Origin: Bacillaceae bacterium
GTDB lineage: Bacteria > Bacillota > Bacilli > Bacillales_A > Planococcaceae
NCBI GenBank assembly: GCA_030149685.1
Contig: JASLGI010000176.1
Location: 1-18,325, forward strand
Direction: 5' to 3'
Length of the DNA stretch: 18,325 bases
Shown piece by piece: positions 1 to 6,352 of this stretch. The notes beneath the pieces were generated by a model. That model searched no databases. It was not told the origin of the DNA and saw only the letters and a program-made list of their open reading frames with translations. A program made the position numbers and the translations under genes. Position 1 is the first letter of the stretch. The number at the start of each line of letters is the position of its first letter.

Positions 1-355
1 CAGTAATTGGCATTTCTTTGCGTTTTACACCACGATTTGATAACACTTGTTCAATCGGTAAACCGTGTGTATCCCAACCTGGAACAAATGGCGCATTATA
101 TCCTGTCATTGATTTATGACGAACGATAATATCTTTTAATACTCGGTTTAATGCGTGACCCATATGTAAGTCACCATTTGCAAACGGTGGTCCATCATGC
201 AAAATAAATTTCGGACGATCTTTCGTACGCTCTTGGACTTTTGCATAAATGTCCATGTCATCCCATTTTTTCTGGAATTCTGGTTCGCGATTCGGTAAAT
301 TCCCACGCATTTTAAATTTCGTTTTTGGCATTAACAACGTCTTTTTATAGTTCAT
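1..355 (-). CDS. ileS: Isoleucine-tRNA ligase, N-terminal part (gene runs off the window)
   Basis: Cytoplasmic class I aminoacyl-tRNA synthetase that charges tRNA-Ile with isoleucine. Only the first 118 codons are in the window; the 3' end lies beyond position 1. The start is an ATG at 355 with a GGAGAGG ribosome binding site a few bases upstream. The protein opens [20 protein letters not shown], which is typical of bacterial IleS. The ATP-binding HIGH motif is present as HMGH at about residues 64-67, inside the family context [18 protein letters not shown]. It follows an Ile-type T-box leader, so its expression should rise when uncharged tRNA-Ile accumulates. Position directly after divIVA is the usual Bacillales order. 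Identification is very secure; the catalytic KMSKS region and editing domain cannot be seen. Confidence 0.97.
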   Translation of the reverse strand, partial: MNYKKTLLMPKTKFKMRGNLPNREPEFQKKWDDMDIYAKVQERTKDRPKFILHDGPPFANGDLHMGHALNRVLKDIIVRHKSMTGYNAPFVPGWDTHGLPIEQVLSNRGVKRKEMPIT

Positions 356-388
356 TGATAAATCCTCTCCTTTTCCATTTTTGGCAAC

Positions 389-417
389 AAAAAAATCCCG
401 CCCCTAAAAGGGACGAG
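389..417 (-). terminator. Intrinsic terminator inside the ileS T-box leader
   Basis: On the minus strand, CTCGTCCC (417-410) pairs with GGGGCGGG (404-397) across the loop TTTTA, giving an 8-bp stem with G-U pairs, followed by seven T at 395-389. It lies just downstream of the T-box sequence, as required for the terminator/antiterminator switch. Confidence 0.9.
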
Positions 418-616
418 ATGAACTCGCGTTACCACCCTCGTTACAACTTGATGTTTTTCAAGTTGTCACTCAAGGCGCATTATCGCTGCGCATACGAAAT
501 AGTGTACTTTTTTCCACTATTCAACTCCGGAGTGATATTCCTTTTTTATCGTATCGCTAGACTCTCACTATCTCTAACTCGCTGAAGATCGTATAAAAAA
601 GTACTTGCTCCATCAT
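389..616 (-). promoter_or_regulatory. T-box riboswitch leader (Ile specifier) of ileS
   Basis: A T-box leader RNA binds uncharged tRNA and decides between termination and read-through. Read on the minus strand, the conserved T-box sequence AGGGTGGTAACGCG lies at 425-438. The specifier region reads GAATATCACTCCGGAG, placing an ATC (Ile) codon at 534-536. It is followed by the long variable stems and, at 397-417, the competing terminator hairpin. The 5' limit (about 616) is set from the predicted start of the downstream promoter candidate and is approximate. The ATC specifier agrees with the regulated gene, ileS. Confidence 0.93.
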
Positions 617-621
617 CGCTT

Positions 622-650
622 TTTTTATTTTTTTGCAACTTTACTGTCAA
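622..650 (-). promoter_or_regulatory. Candidate sigma-A promoter for the ileS leader (proximal)
   Basis: A perfect -35 TTGACA (650-645), a 17-nt spacer and a weaker -10 TAAAAA (627-622). The predicted start, near 615, falls exactly where the T-box leader begins. The -10 matches consensus at only 4 of 6 positions, so strength is uncertain. Confidence 0.6.
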
Positions 651-678
651 TCGCTCCCGTAATAAACGGTTATCGATT

Positions 679-707
679 ATTCTAACATACTGTAAGCAGT
701 AGTTCAA
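679..707 (-). promoter_or_regulatory. Candidate sigma-A promoter for the ileS leader (distal)
   Basis: -35 TTGAAC (707-702), a 17-nt spacer, and -10 TAGAAT (684-679) preceded by TGT, an extended -10. It starts 11 nt past the divIVA stop. The palindrome TACTG-N4-CAGTA (688-701) fills most of the spacer. It could act with or instead of the proximal promoter. Confidence 0.5.
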
Positions 708-717
708 AAGAAGTCTG

Positions 718-1260
718 TCAATTCTCTTCTTCTTTTTGAGAAGTTTCTTTTTCTTCAACGAGTGAAGGATCAATCTTCTCTAGTTGCTCTTCAATATTAT
801 AATTTTCTAAATCATCCCAATCATCTGATTGAAGTAATTCGAGTTGAGCTTCAATGAGCAAGCGGAAACGATTGCGAAATACTTTTGATTGTTTTTTCAA
901 ATCATCAATTTCTAAAATCACTTCACGCGACTTTGCTAGTGCATCGTTCACAATACGATCAGCATTCTTCTCAGCCTCTTTAACAATTAACTTTGATTCT
1001 TGTACAGCATTTCGGCGAACGTCCTCTGCTGCTTCTTGAGCAATTACAATCGATTGTTGCAATGTACTTTCAATCGTATTAAAGTGTGTTACTTGCTCTT
1101 CTTTATCATTTAATTGTGCGCGAAGTTTTTCGTTTTCTTCTAAAACCGCTTCATAGTCATGCATTACTTGCTCTAAAAACTCATTGACCTCGTCTTCATC
1201 ATAACCTCGGAATCCTCGACTGAATACTTTATTATGTATGTCTAATGGAGTTAATGCCAC
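718..1260 (-). CDS. divIVA: Cell-division initiation / septum and pole recognition protein DivIVA
   Basis: DivIVA binds negatively curved membrane at septa and poles and recruits partners such as the Min system. The 180-residue protein has the classic N-terminal membrane-binding segment (MALTPLDIHNKVFSRGFRG), including Phe17-Arg18, the tip residues known to insert into membrane in B. subtilis. Two long coiled-coil stretches follow (roughly residues 25-65 and 75-150), then an acidic tail. The start is GTG at 1260 (no ATG nearby fits the family), with an AAGGAG site 8 nt upstream. It is separated from ylmH by 59 nt and from the ileS leader promoters by only a few bases. I saw no clear terminator after it, so read-through toward the ileS leader is possible. 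Confidence 0.95.
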   Translation of the reverse strand: MALTPLDIHNKVFSRGFRGYDEDEVNEFLEQVMHDYEAVLEENEKLRAQLNDKEEQVTHFNTIESTLQQSIVIAQEAAEDVRRNAVQESKLIVKEAEKNADRIVNDALAKSREVILEIDDLKKQSKVFRNRFRLLIEAQLELLQSDDWDDLENYNIEEQLEKIDPSLVEEKETSQKEEEN

Positions 1261-1319
1261 AATAATCGCTCCTTCCTTACTTTTTTATTACTATCTAGTT
1301 TACCACAGTTTAAAATAGT

Positions 1320-2093
1320 TTATCGAAGTTTTCCTATATTTAATCGAATTTTATCTTTTCTCGTTCGACCTTCAATGTCAAATACTTTAAAACGACCATA
1401 TCCACGTACAGAAATCATATCCATCGATTGCAATTCACTTGCTACACTAGGTTCTACTTTCCAATTCACTTTGACACGTTCACCTTTTATTAGCTTCGCT
1501 GCATTTGCTCGACTAATGTTTAACATCGATGATACGACGACATCTAAGCGAAGCGAACTAACGATATGAAGAGCAACTTGCCATTCATCTTGATTCTTTA
1601 AATAATGCTCTTCTTTTACTTCCTCTAAATAAATAGATGTTCTGCCTACTTCTGTCCAAGTAAATCGTATGTATTCATCCATCTCTTTCGTATAAGCAAC
1701 TTGAACAATTCCTTCGTCAATAATAATATCGCCAAACTGCGAGCGCTCTACTCCTAATGCCATCATCGATCCTAAAACGTCACGATGTTCAATCGTTGCA
1801 AACTTTTCTGGATAATTGATCGTTGCAACCGTCACTTGAAAATCTTCTGCAATCGGTATGAAATAATCCGGTGCAATAATTACTCGTTCTCGTTCTGCCT
1901 GTTCAAATGCTCCGTACGTATAAAGTTGAAGTCCTGCTTGTCGAACGAGTGATTCGACAATAAACCGTTCTCGTGGATTTAAAAAGTCGAGCAACTTCGG
2001 TGCGTAGTAATCACCTACTTCAAAAATCCAATCTTGAACCTTTTCTATAAATGGTTCTTCGTCTTTACGAAAATGCTGCAACACATCTTTCAT
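1320..2093 (-). CDS. ylmH: YlmH family RNA-binding protein with C-terminal S4 domain
   Basis: About 257 residues. YlmH is conserved next to divIVA in Gram-positive bacteria; the family binds RNA and has been linked to ribosome-associated quality control. The last third (about residues 180-240) is an S4-type fold with the pattern LRLDVVVSSMLNISRANAAK followed by KGERVKVN. The N-terminal part carries family segments such as RERFIVES and APDYF. The frame opens with TTG-ATG; I prefer the ATG at 2093 because it sits 7 nt after a GGAG site, whereas the TTG at 2096 is closer. The 72-75 nt gap from ylmG contains a long imperfect hairpin. Product identity is secure; its exact role here is inferred from the family. 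Confidence 0.92.
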   Translation of the reverse strand: MKDVLQHFRKDEEPFIEKVQDWIFEVGDYYAPKLLDFLNPRERFIVESLVRQAGLQLYTYGAFEQAERERVIIAPDYFIPIAEDFQVTVATINYPEKFATIEHRDVLGSMMALGVERSQFGDIIIDEGIVQVAYTKEMDEYIRFTWTEVGRTSIYLEEVKEEHYLKNQDEWQVALHIVSSLRLDVVVSSMLNISRANAAKLIKGERVKVNWKVEPSVASELQSMDMISVRGYGRFKVFDIEGRTRKDKIRLNIGKLR

Positions 2094-2110
2094 CAAAATT
2101 CTCCTTTATA

Positions 2111-2155
2111 CGACAAAACACAACCGATGGAAACCCCTTCAGCTGTGTCTTGACG
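2111..2155 (-). other. Long imperfect hairpin in the ylmG-ylmH gap
   Basis: Positions 2114-2127 and 2139-2152 form a continuous 14-bp stem in the minus-strand RNA when G-U pairs are allowed, with an 11-nt loop. Two more pairs follow after one mismatch (2111-2112 with 2154-2155). It is followed by TTTTG within the arm and no long T run, so it is not a convincing terminator. It ends just before the ylmH ribosome binding site. It could be an RNA-processing or attenuation element. Confidence 0.5.
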
Positions 2156-2167
2156 ATTCTGATTTTA

Positions 2168-2443
2168 TTAAAATGTAAACATCGAGAATAAATAAATGAC
2201 GCCACCACGAATGAGTATTTGTAATACTAATAAGGCGACAATTGGTGAAAAGTCAATCATTCCAAGTGGCGGAATGAATTTTCGGAAAAAGCTTAAATAC
2301 GGTTCGACAATTTGTCCGAGGAAACGGCCAATTCCAGTTTCTCTTGTTGCCGGTACCCAGCTCATGAAAATATAAATGATGATCGCCCATGAATAAATTT
2401 GAATACCTATTAGAGCGAGTGATAATAATTGTTGAGAAAGCAT
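2168..2443 (-). CDS. ylmG: YggT family small membrane protein YlmG
   Basis: A 91-residue membrane protein of the YggT (DUF165-like/YlmG) family. Two hydrophobic segments (about residues 7-28 and 64-85) flank a polar stretch. That stretch contains the family signature region [20 protein letters not shown] followed by [13 protein letters not shown], which is diagnostic. The start ATG at 2443 follows AGAGGTGG closely, 13 nt after the sepF stop. The family is found in division clusters of Bacillota and in chloroplasts and has been linked to membrane or division-site organisation, but its biochemistry is unclear. A second reading frame across the same bases (2253-2450) has no family features and is a shadow. 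Confidence 0.93.
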   Translation of the reverse strand: MLSQQLLSLALIGIQIYSWAIIIYIFMSWVPATRETGIGRFLGQIVEPYLSFFRKFIPPLGMIDFSPIVALLVLQILIRGGVIYLFSMFTF

Positions 2444-2456
2444 GTTCCACCTCTAT

Positions 2457-2894
2457 CTATTTTGAGTCGATATATTGAGAGATCTCTCCATCAATTTCTA
2501 CATTATCTGGTGTGCATAAAAAGATATCTTGACCAATCTTTTGCATTTCACCAGAAATAGCATATACAGTTCCGCTAAGGAAATCAATAATACGCCATCC
2601 TTCTTGTTGAGATATTTGTTGCAAATTCACAATAACAGCCTTCTTTTTCAATAATTCATCTGCAATATCTACTGCTTCAGAATATGAACGTGGCTCGAAC
2701 AATACAACTTTTGCTGCTTTTTTAGCAGACTCTAGACTAACGATCGTTGGACGCTGATTTGGCGAATTTGTAGGCGTTGGCTCAAAAGTAGGTTGTTCCT
2801 TTACTTTCTCTGTACGCTCTTCTTCATACTCTTCATAATCATATTCGTCATCGATCTCAAACCATTTGCCAATACGTTTACGAAAGCTCATCAT
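2457..2894 (-). CDS. sepF: Cell-division protein SepF
   Basis: SepF polymerises into rings, anchors FtsZ to the membrane and overlaps functionally with FtsA. The 145-residue protein starts with a short amphipathic helix (FRKRIGKWF) for membrane binding. A strongly acidic, Tyr-rich linker follows (EIDDEYDYEEYEEE, residues about 14-27), then a low-complexity segment. The DUF552 core runs from about residue 50 to the end (NSPNQRPTIVSLESAKKAAK, then the DIADELLKKKAVIVNL region). The frame has two adjacent ATG codons, at 2894 and 2891. The AAAGGAGG site is 4 nt from the first and 7 nt from the second, so the second may be the true start. The first ATG overlaps the ylmE stop by one base (TAATG), implying translational coupling. 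Confidence 0.95.
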   Translation of the reverse strand: MMSFRKRIGKWFEIDDEYDYEEYEEERTEKVKEQPTFEPTPTNSPNQRPTIVSLESAKKAAKVVLFEPRSYSEAVDIADELLKKKAVIVNLQQISQQEGWRIIDFLSGTVYAISGEMQKIGQDIFLCTPDNVEIDGEISQYIDSK

Positions 2895-3580
2895 TATGCC
2901 TCCTTTTCAGAACCGACTAAAGCTGTTCCGATACGAACGTGAGTCGCTCCTTCTTCTACTGCAATTTCAAAGTCGTTCGACATTCCCATAGACAGCTCTG
3001 TACAAGGAGCATGTAGCCAATTTTGCGCTGCGATAGTGTCTCGTAAATGACGCATTTGACTAAAGTATTGACGCAATTCTTCCTCCGTCGCTTCGTAAGG
3101 AGCCATCGTCATCAAACCAATAACCCGCACATTTTCATAATCTTTTAATGATTCAATAAACGACTGGACTTCTTCAGGAGAAATGCCCGATTTCGATGCT
3201 TCTCCTGAAACGTTTACTTGAACGAAACAATCGATCGGCTTCGAAGCTCTTTTATTCACTTGTTTTACAACACTTAAACGTTCAATAGAATGAATCACAT
3301 CGACAATATCAATAATATCTTTTACTTTCCGACTTTGTAAATTACCGATAAAGTGCCACTTTGTCTCATCGTTTTCTTGATGAATCGCTGCATGCTTTTG
3401 TATCATCGACTCTGTTCGGTTTTCACCAACATTCGTCATCCCTGCTTTAATAAATTGCGCAGTACGTTCGTCAGAAATCGATTTCGTCACCGCTACGAGG
3501 GTAATGTCATCACGTGAGCGTCCAGAGCGTTCACAAGCGTCTGACAGCCTCTTTTCAATGGCAGCAATACGTTCTTTCAC
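2894..3580 (-). CDS. ylmE: YggS/YlmE family pyridoxal-phosphate-binding protein (PLP homeostasis)
   Basis: A 228-residue protein of the YggS/PROSC (PLPBP) family: single-domain TIM-barrel proteins that hold pyridoxal phosphate and influence amino acid and vitamin B6 balance, without known catalysis. The PLP-binding lysine is Lys33 in LVAVTKS. Other family marks are HFIGNLQSRK, LMTMAPY, ELSMGMSNDFEIAV and HVRIGTALVG near the end. An in-frame ATG exists upstream (3631), but I chose GTG at 3580: it is preceded by a strong AGGAGGAG site, and the protein then begins MKERIAAIEKR as in relatives. A well-formed promoter lies 30-58 nt upstream. It heads the ylmE-sepF-ylmG-ylmH-divIVA group; ylmD, which usually precedes it in Bacillus, is absent. 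Confidence 0.94.
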   Translation of the reverse strand: MKERIAAIEKRLSDACERSGRSRDDITLVAVTKSISDERTAQFIKAGMTNVGENRTESMIQKHAAIHQENDETKWHFIGNLQSRKVKDIIDIVDVIHSIERLSVVKQVNKRASKPIDCFVQVNVSGEASKSGISPEEVQSFIESLKDYENVRVIGLMTMAPYEATEEELRQYFSQMRHLRDTIAAQNWLHAPCTELSMGMSNDFEIAVEEGATHVRIGTALVGSEKEA

Positions 3581-3609
3581 GTAAACTCCTCCTCTTTCTA
3601 TTATTCTTA

Positions 3610-3638
3610 ATTGTATCAACTTCATTTTCACATATCAA
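3610..3638 (-). promoter_or_regulatory. Sigma-A-type promoter for ylmE-sepF-ylmG-ylmH-divIVA
   Basis: -35 TTGATA (3638-3633), a 17-nt spacer and -10 TACAAT (3615-3610); each hexamer matches consensus at 5 of 6 positions. The predicted start is near 3603, about 23 nt before the ylmE GTG. It follows the ftsZ terminator, so this group can be transcribed independently of ftsAZ. Confidence 0.75.
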
Positions 3639-3654
3639 ATAAGAGTGTACTCTC

Positions 3655-3683
3655 TTGAAAAAAGGAACGTTTGTTTGTATAAT
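3655..3683 (+). promoter_or_regulatory. Near-consensus plus-strand promoter directed into ftsZ (antisense)
   Basis: TTGAAA at 3655-3660, a 17-nt spacer and a perfect TATAAT at 3678-3683, on the strand opposite to every gene here. The predicted start is about 3690. RNA from it would run through the ftsZ terminator region and into the 3' end of ftsZ in antisense. LexA-like boxes overlie the spacer and start. No confident protein-coding gene lies downstream on this strand. Confidence 0.6.
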
Positions 3684-3702
3684 AAAAGAACATACGTTCC
3701 TT
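3658..3702 (-). terminator. Possible second, weak terminator after ftsZ (or operator dyad)
   Basis: AAGGAACGT (minus strand, 3702-3694) and ACGTTCCTT (3670-3662) form a 9-bp inverted repeat around a 23-nt loop, with T6 overlapping the end (3663-3658). As RNA it could back up the main ftsZ terminator. As DNA it is made of the outer halves of the two LexA-like sites, so it may be an operator instead. The large loop makes the terminator reading weak. Confidence 0.35.
3688..3699. promoter_or_regulatory. LexA (SOS) box candidate
   Basis: GAACATACGTTC fits the core of the B. subtilis LexA site (GAAC-RNRY-GTTC) exactly. It begins 5 nt after the plus-strand -10 and covers the predicted transcription start, the usual place for repression. 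A second, imperfect site (GAACGTTTGTTT, 3665-3676) sits in the same promoter's spacer. Confidence 0.5.
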
Positions 3703-3711
3703 CTATCGTTG

Positions 3712-3739
3712 AAAAAAGCTGCCTCTTCAAGAGACAGCT
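3712..3739 (-). terminator. Intrinsic terminator after ftsZ
   Basis: On the minus strand AGCTGTCTC (3739-3731) pairs with GAGGCAGCT (3725-3717; one G-U) around a 5-nt loop, followed directly by T6 (3717-3712). It begins 10 nt after the ftsZ stop and separates ftsAZ from ylmE. Confidence 0.9.
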
Positions 3740-3749
3740 CATACATCAT

Positions 3750-4892
3750 TTATCGACGATTGCGATTACGTAAAAATGTCGGTACGTCTAACGGATCTTC
3801 TTGAGGTGTTGGACGTTGTGGTTGTGGAATATCGACTGGTTTTTCTTGCACTGGTTCTGGCTTCGGATCATTTTGTAGCTCTGAGCGGAACGTCGGACGC
3901 TTCTTTGGCGCTGGTCCAGTTCCACCGCTTAACTGTTCCTCTGTGAAACCTGTCGCAATAACTGTTACAATAATTTCTTCTTTTAAGTCCTCATTGATAA
4001 CAGCACCGAAAATCATATTCACTTCTTCATCTGAAGCTGTTGCAACGATATCTGCTGCTTCTTGTACTTCAAACAAGCTGAGATCTGTACCACCTGTGAT
4101 GTTTAATAAAACACCTTTTGCACCATCAATCGACGTTTCAAGTAATGGGCTGGAAATAGCTTTCTTTGCCGCTTCAGCTGCGCGACTTTCACCAGTTGCC
4201 ATACCAATTCCCATTAAAGCTGAACCTTTATCAGACATAATTGTTTTTACGTCAGCAAAGTCTAAGTTAATAAGTCCAGGTACAGCGATTAAATCTGAAA
4301 TCCCTTGTACCCCTTGACGTAAAACGTTATCCGCTTCACGGAATGCTTCTAACATCGGTGTACTCTTATCAACAATTTCAAGTAAGCGATCGTTCGGAAT
4401 AACGATTAATGTATCTACTGCTTCTTTCATCGCTGTAATCCCATTAATTGCGTGTGTTGAACGTTTACGGCCTTCAAAACCGAATGGACGAGTGACAACA
4501 CCAACTGTTAATGCACCTAATTCCTTAGAAATTTGAGCAATAATCGGTGCGGCACCTGTTCCAGTACCTCCACCCATACCTGCTGTTACGAAAACCATAT
4601 CTGCTCCGCGTAACGCTTCTTCAATTTGCTCTTTACTTTCTTCAGCTGCTTTCTTTCCTACTTCTGGGTTTGCACCTGCACCGAGCCCACGAGTTAACTT
4701 CGTGCCGATTTGTAATTTCACTTCTGCTTGACAGAGCTTCAACGCTTGAGCATCTGTGTTTACAGCAATGAAATCTACACCTTTTACTCCGTGTTCAATC
4801 ATACGATTGACTGCGTTATTTCCGCCACCGCCGACCCCAATTACTTTAATTACCGCCAATGATTCTACATTCGTATCAAATTCAAGCATCAT
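3750..4892 (-). CDS. ftsZ: Cell-division GTPase FtsZ
   Basis: Tubulin homologue that polymerises with GTP into the Z ring. The 380-residue protein has the nucleotide-binding segment [15 protein letters not shown] near the N-terminus. The tubulin signature GGGTGTG is at residues 107-113, and the T7 synergy loop NLDFADVK at about 209-216, with the two Asp residues that complete the neighbouring subunit's GTPase site. A variable Pro/Glu-rich linker follows (about 318-362). The C-terminal peptide [15 protein letters not shown] is the docking site for FtsA and SepF. Two ATG codons are adjacent (4892 and 4889); the second gives the family start MLEFD and sits 8 nt after GGAGG. ftsZ follows ftsA by 41 nt and ends at a strong terminator. 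No sporulation sigma genes follow, unlike in B. subtilis. Confidence 0.98.
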   Translation of the reverse strand: MMLEFDTNVESLAVIKVIGVGGGGNNAVNRMIEHGVKGVDFIAVNTDAQALKLCQAEVKLQIGTKLTRGLGAGANPEVGKKAAEESKEQIEEALRGADMVFVTAGMGGGTGTGAAPIIAQISKELGALTVGVVTRPFGFEGRKRSTHAINGITAMKEAVDTLIVIPNDRLLEIVDKSTPMLEAFREADNVLRQGVQGISDLIAVPGLINLDFADVKTIMSDKGSALMGIGMATGESRAAEAAKKAISSPLLETSIDGAKGVLLNITGGTDLSLFEVQEAADIVATASDEEVNMIFGAVINEDLKEEIIVTVIATGFTEEQLSGGTGPAPKKRPTFRSELQNDPKPEPVQEKPVDIPQPQRPTPQEDPLDVPTFLRNRNRR

Positions 4893-4933
4893 TTTTTCCT
4901 CCTAAACTATCCATCTATACCTTCGCATATTGA

Positions 4934-6250
4934 TCAATCAAAAAATGTAGAGAAGTAACGTTTCATCTTATCGACAAATCCTGGCTTCTCTCTTTTACGT
5001 GATTGTTGGTCTTCTTCATTCTCATCATACTCGTAATATACTTCATCGTCTTCATAATATTCGTCGTCCTCGTAATATTCCTCCTCGGCTGGAGCAGGAG
5101 CGGTTACAGAACGATTGAAAAACTCATCTTGATGTGCATCATATTGAATTAATCCGACAGCAGTTGTATACATCGGTTCACGCACACCGATATATTCCGG
5201 TACGTGCAAACGTACGCGTGTTTTTAATACTTTCATTGCTAACGGTAAAATTCCTTGTAACTTTGTCGTTCCACCTGTTAAAATGATTCCTCCAGGTAGA
5301 TCTTGTACACCCATATCGTACAGTTCTTGAAGGACATATTCAAATATCTCTTCAATACGTGCTTCGATAATTTGTGCAATCTCTTTCTGATTATGTTCTC
5401 GCTTTTCACTCGAACTAATAATCGGAACTTCAAAGACTTCGTTTTCTGATGCATCGTCAGCGAAAGCGTGACCATAATGATACTGAATTTTACGTGCTTC
5501 TTCGGTCGGCGTTTGTAATACGATTGATAAATCTTTCGTCACATGTTCTCCGCCAATTGGGATAACAGAAGTTGACTTTAAATGATGATCTTCAAACACT
5601 GAAACTGTTGTCGTTCCACCGCCGATATCTACATAAGCCGCACGATGATTTTTCTCATCTTCAGTTAATGCAAAATGTCCTGCAGCAAGCGGTTGTAGAT
5701 AAATCTCTTTAATCATTAAATCGGCGCGCTCTACACAACGTAAAATATTATGTATCAACGTCTGTGATGATGTGATTAATACTCCTTCTGTTTCGAGTCG
5801 TACACCTTTCATCCCGCGCGGGTCTTCAATTTCATCATAATCGTCTAATATAAACTGTTTCGGCACCATATTGACGATTTCCCGGTCAGGAGAAACACTC
5901 ATCACCTGTGCAGAGTCGATGACACGATCTAAATCGTGATCGGTAATTTCTCGGTTTTCTGAACTAACAGCAACAACACCTTTTACTTTTTGTAAATGAA
6001 TATCATTAGCTGGTATTCCTAAAACAACTTCTCGAATTGTCATTCCTGTCATTTGTTCTGCTTGTTCTACTGCTTCGCGAATCGATTCCACTGTAGCATC
6101 GATATCTACGATAATCCCTTTTCTAACACCTTTTGACGGAACATCTCCTACACCTATAACATGAAGGGTTGATCCATCCATTTGACCGACGAGTACTTTT
6201 ACTGATGTTGTTCCTACGTCGAGTGATACGTAAATTGATGATTCATCCAT
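4934..6250 (-). CDS. ftsA: Cell-division protein FtsA (actin-like FtsZ membrane anchor)
   Basis: Actin-fold ATPase that tethers FtsZ to the membrane. The 438-residue protein begins with the phosphate-1 motif VSLDVGTTSVKV. A second nucleotide-binding loop reads AAYVDIGGGTTTVSVF (about residues 204-219), and the adenosine region has GGIILTGGTTKLQG (about 322-335). The C-terminus, KPGFVDKMKRYFSTFF, is the amphipathic membrane-targeting helix. Between core and helix lies a very acidic, Tyr-rich linker (about 389-416) containing tandem copies of YYEDDE, unlike the rest of the protein. The ATG at 6250 follows AGGAGG by 10 nt. A promoter candidate in the 102-nt gap before it makes ftsAZ a separate transcription unit, although read-through from the upstream dcw genes is likely too. 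Confidence 0.97.
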   Translation of the reverse strand: MDESSIYVSLDVGTTSVKVLVGQMDGSTLHVIGVGDVPSKGVRKGIIVDIDATVESIREAVEQAEQMTGMTIREVVLGIPANDIHLQKVKGVVAVSSENREITDHDLDRVIDSAQVMSVSPDREIVNMVPKQFILDDYDEIEDPRGMKGVRLETEGVLITSSQTLIHNILRCVERADLMIKEIYLQPLAAGHFALTEDEKNHRAAYVDIGGGTTTVSVFEDHHLKSTSVIPIGGEHVTKDLSIVLQTPTEEARKIQYHYGHAFADDASENEVFEVPIISSSEKREHNQKEIAQIIEARIEEIFEYVLQELYDMGVQDLPGGIILTGGTTKLQGILPLAMKVLKTRVRLHVPEYIGVREPMYTTAVGLIQYDAHQDEFFNRSVTAPAPAEEEYYEDDEYYEDDEVYYEYDENEEDQQSRKREKPGFVDKMKRYFSTFFD

Positions 6251-6287
6251 CCTCTTGACACCTCCTAGAAAAAACTCATTAATTCCT

Positions 6288-6316
6288 ATTCTATTGCATT
6301 TCTATAACATTGTCTA
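6288..6316 (-). promoter_or_regulatory. Sigma-A-type promoter for ftsA-ftsZ
   Basis: -35 TAGACA (6316-6311), a 17-nt spacer and -10 TAGAAT (6293-6288), each 5 of 6 to consensus. The start would be near 6281, about 30 nt before the ftsA ATG. The 102-nt gap is the largest since rsmH, and promoters just upstream of ftsA are known in B. subtilis. No sigma-H-like site was recognised. Confidence 0.65.
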
Positions 6317-6352
6317 AACTTTTCTATACTTTTTCGTCTTTGGTCCTAATAG

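Noticed and set aside
325..585. 86-codon plus-strand frame across the ileS leader
   Set aside because: It overlaps the ileS start and the T-box on the opposite strand; the RNA signals explain the region fully.
546..773. 75-codon minus-strand frame across the divIVA end and leader
   Set aside because: It overlaps divIVA in another frame and the T-box stem region; Lys-rich low complexity and no family features.
1261..1319. Possible separate divIVA promoter in the ylmH-divIVA gap
   Set aside because: No pair of hexamers with acceptable spacing was convincing, although B. subtilis divIVA has its own promoter.
3581..3631. Upstream ATG for ylmE (17 extra residues)
   Set aside because: It would start too close to the predicted transcription start, and the GTG at 3580 has a much better ribosome binding site and the family N-terminus.
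3555..3749. 64-codon minus-strand frame in the ftsZ-ylmE gap
   Set aside because: It begins at the ftsZ terminator hairpin, overlaps the ylmE start in another frame, and has no ribosome binding site.
3943..4317. 124-codon open frame on the plus strand
   Set aside because: It is antisense to the conserved ftsZ core, with no ribosome binding site and a composition typical of a shadow frame.
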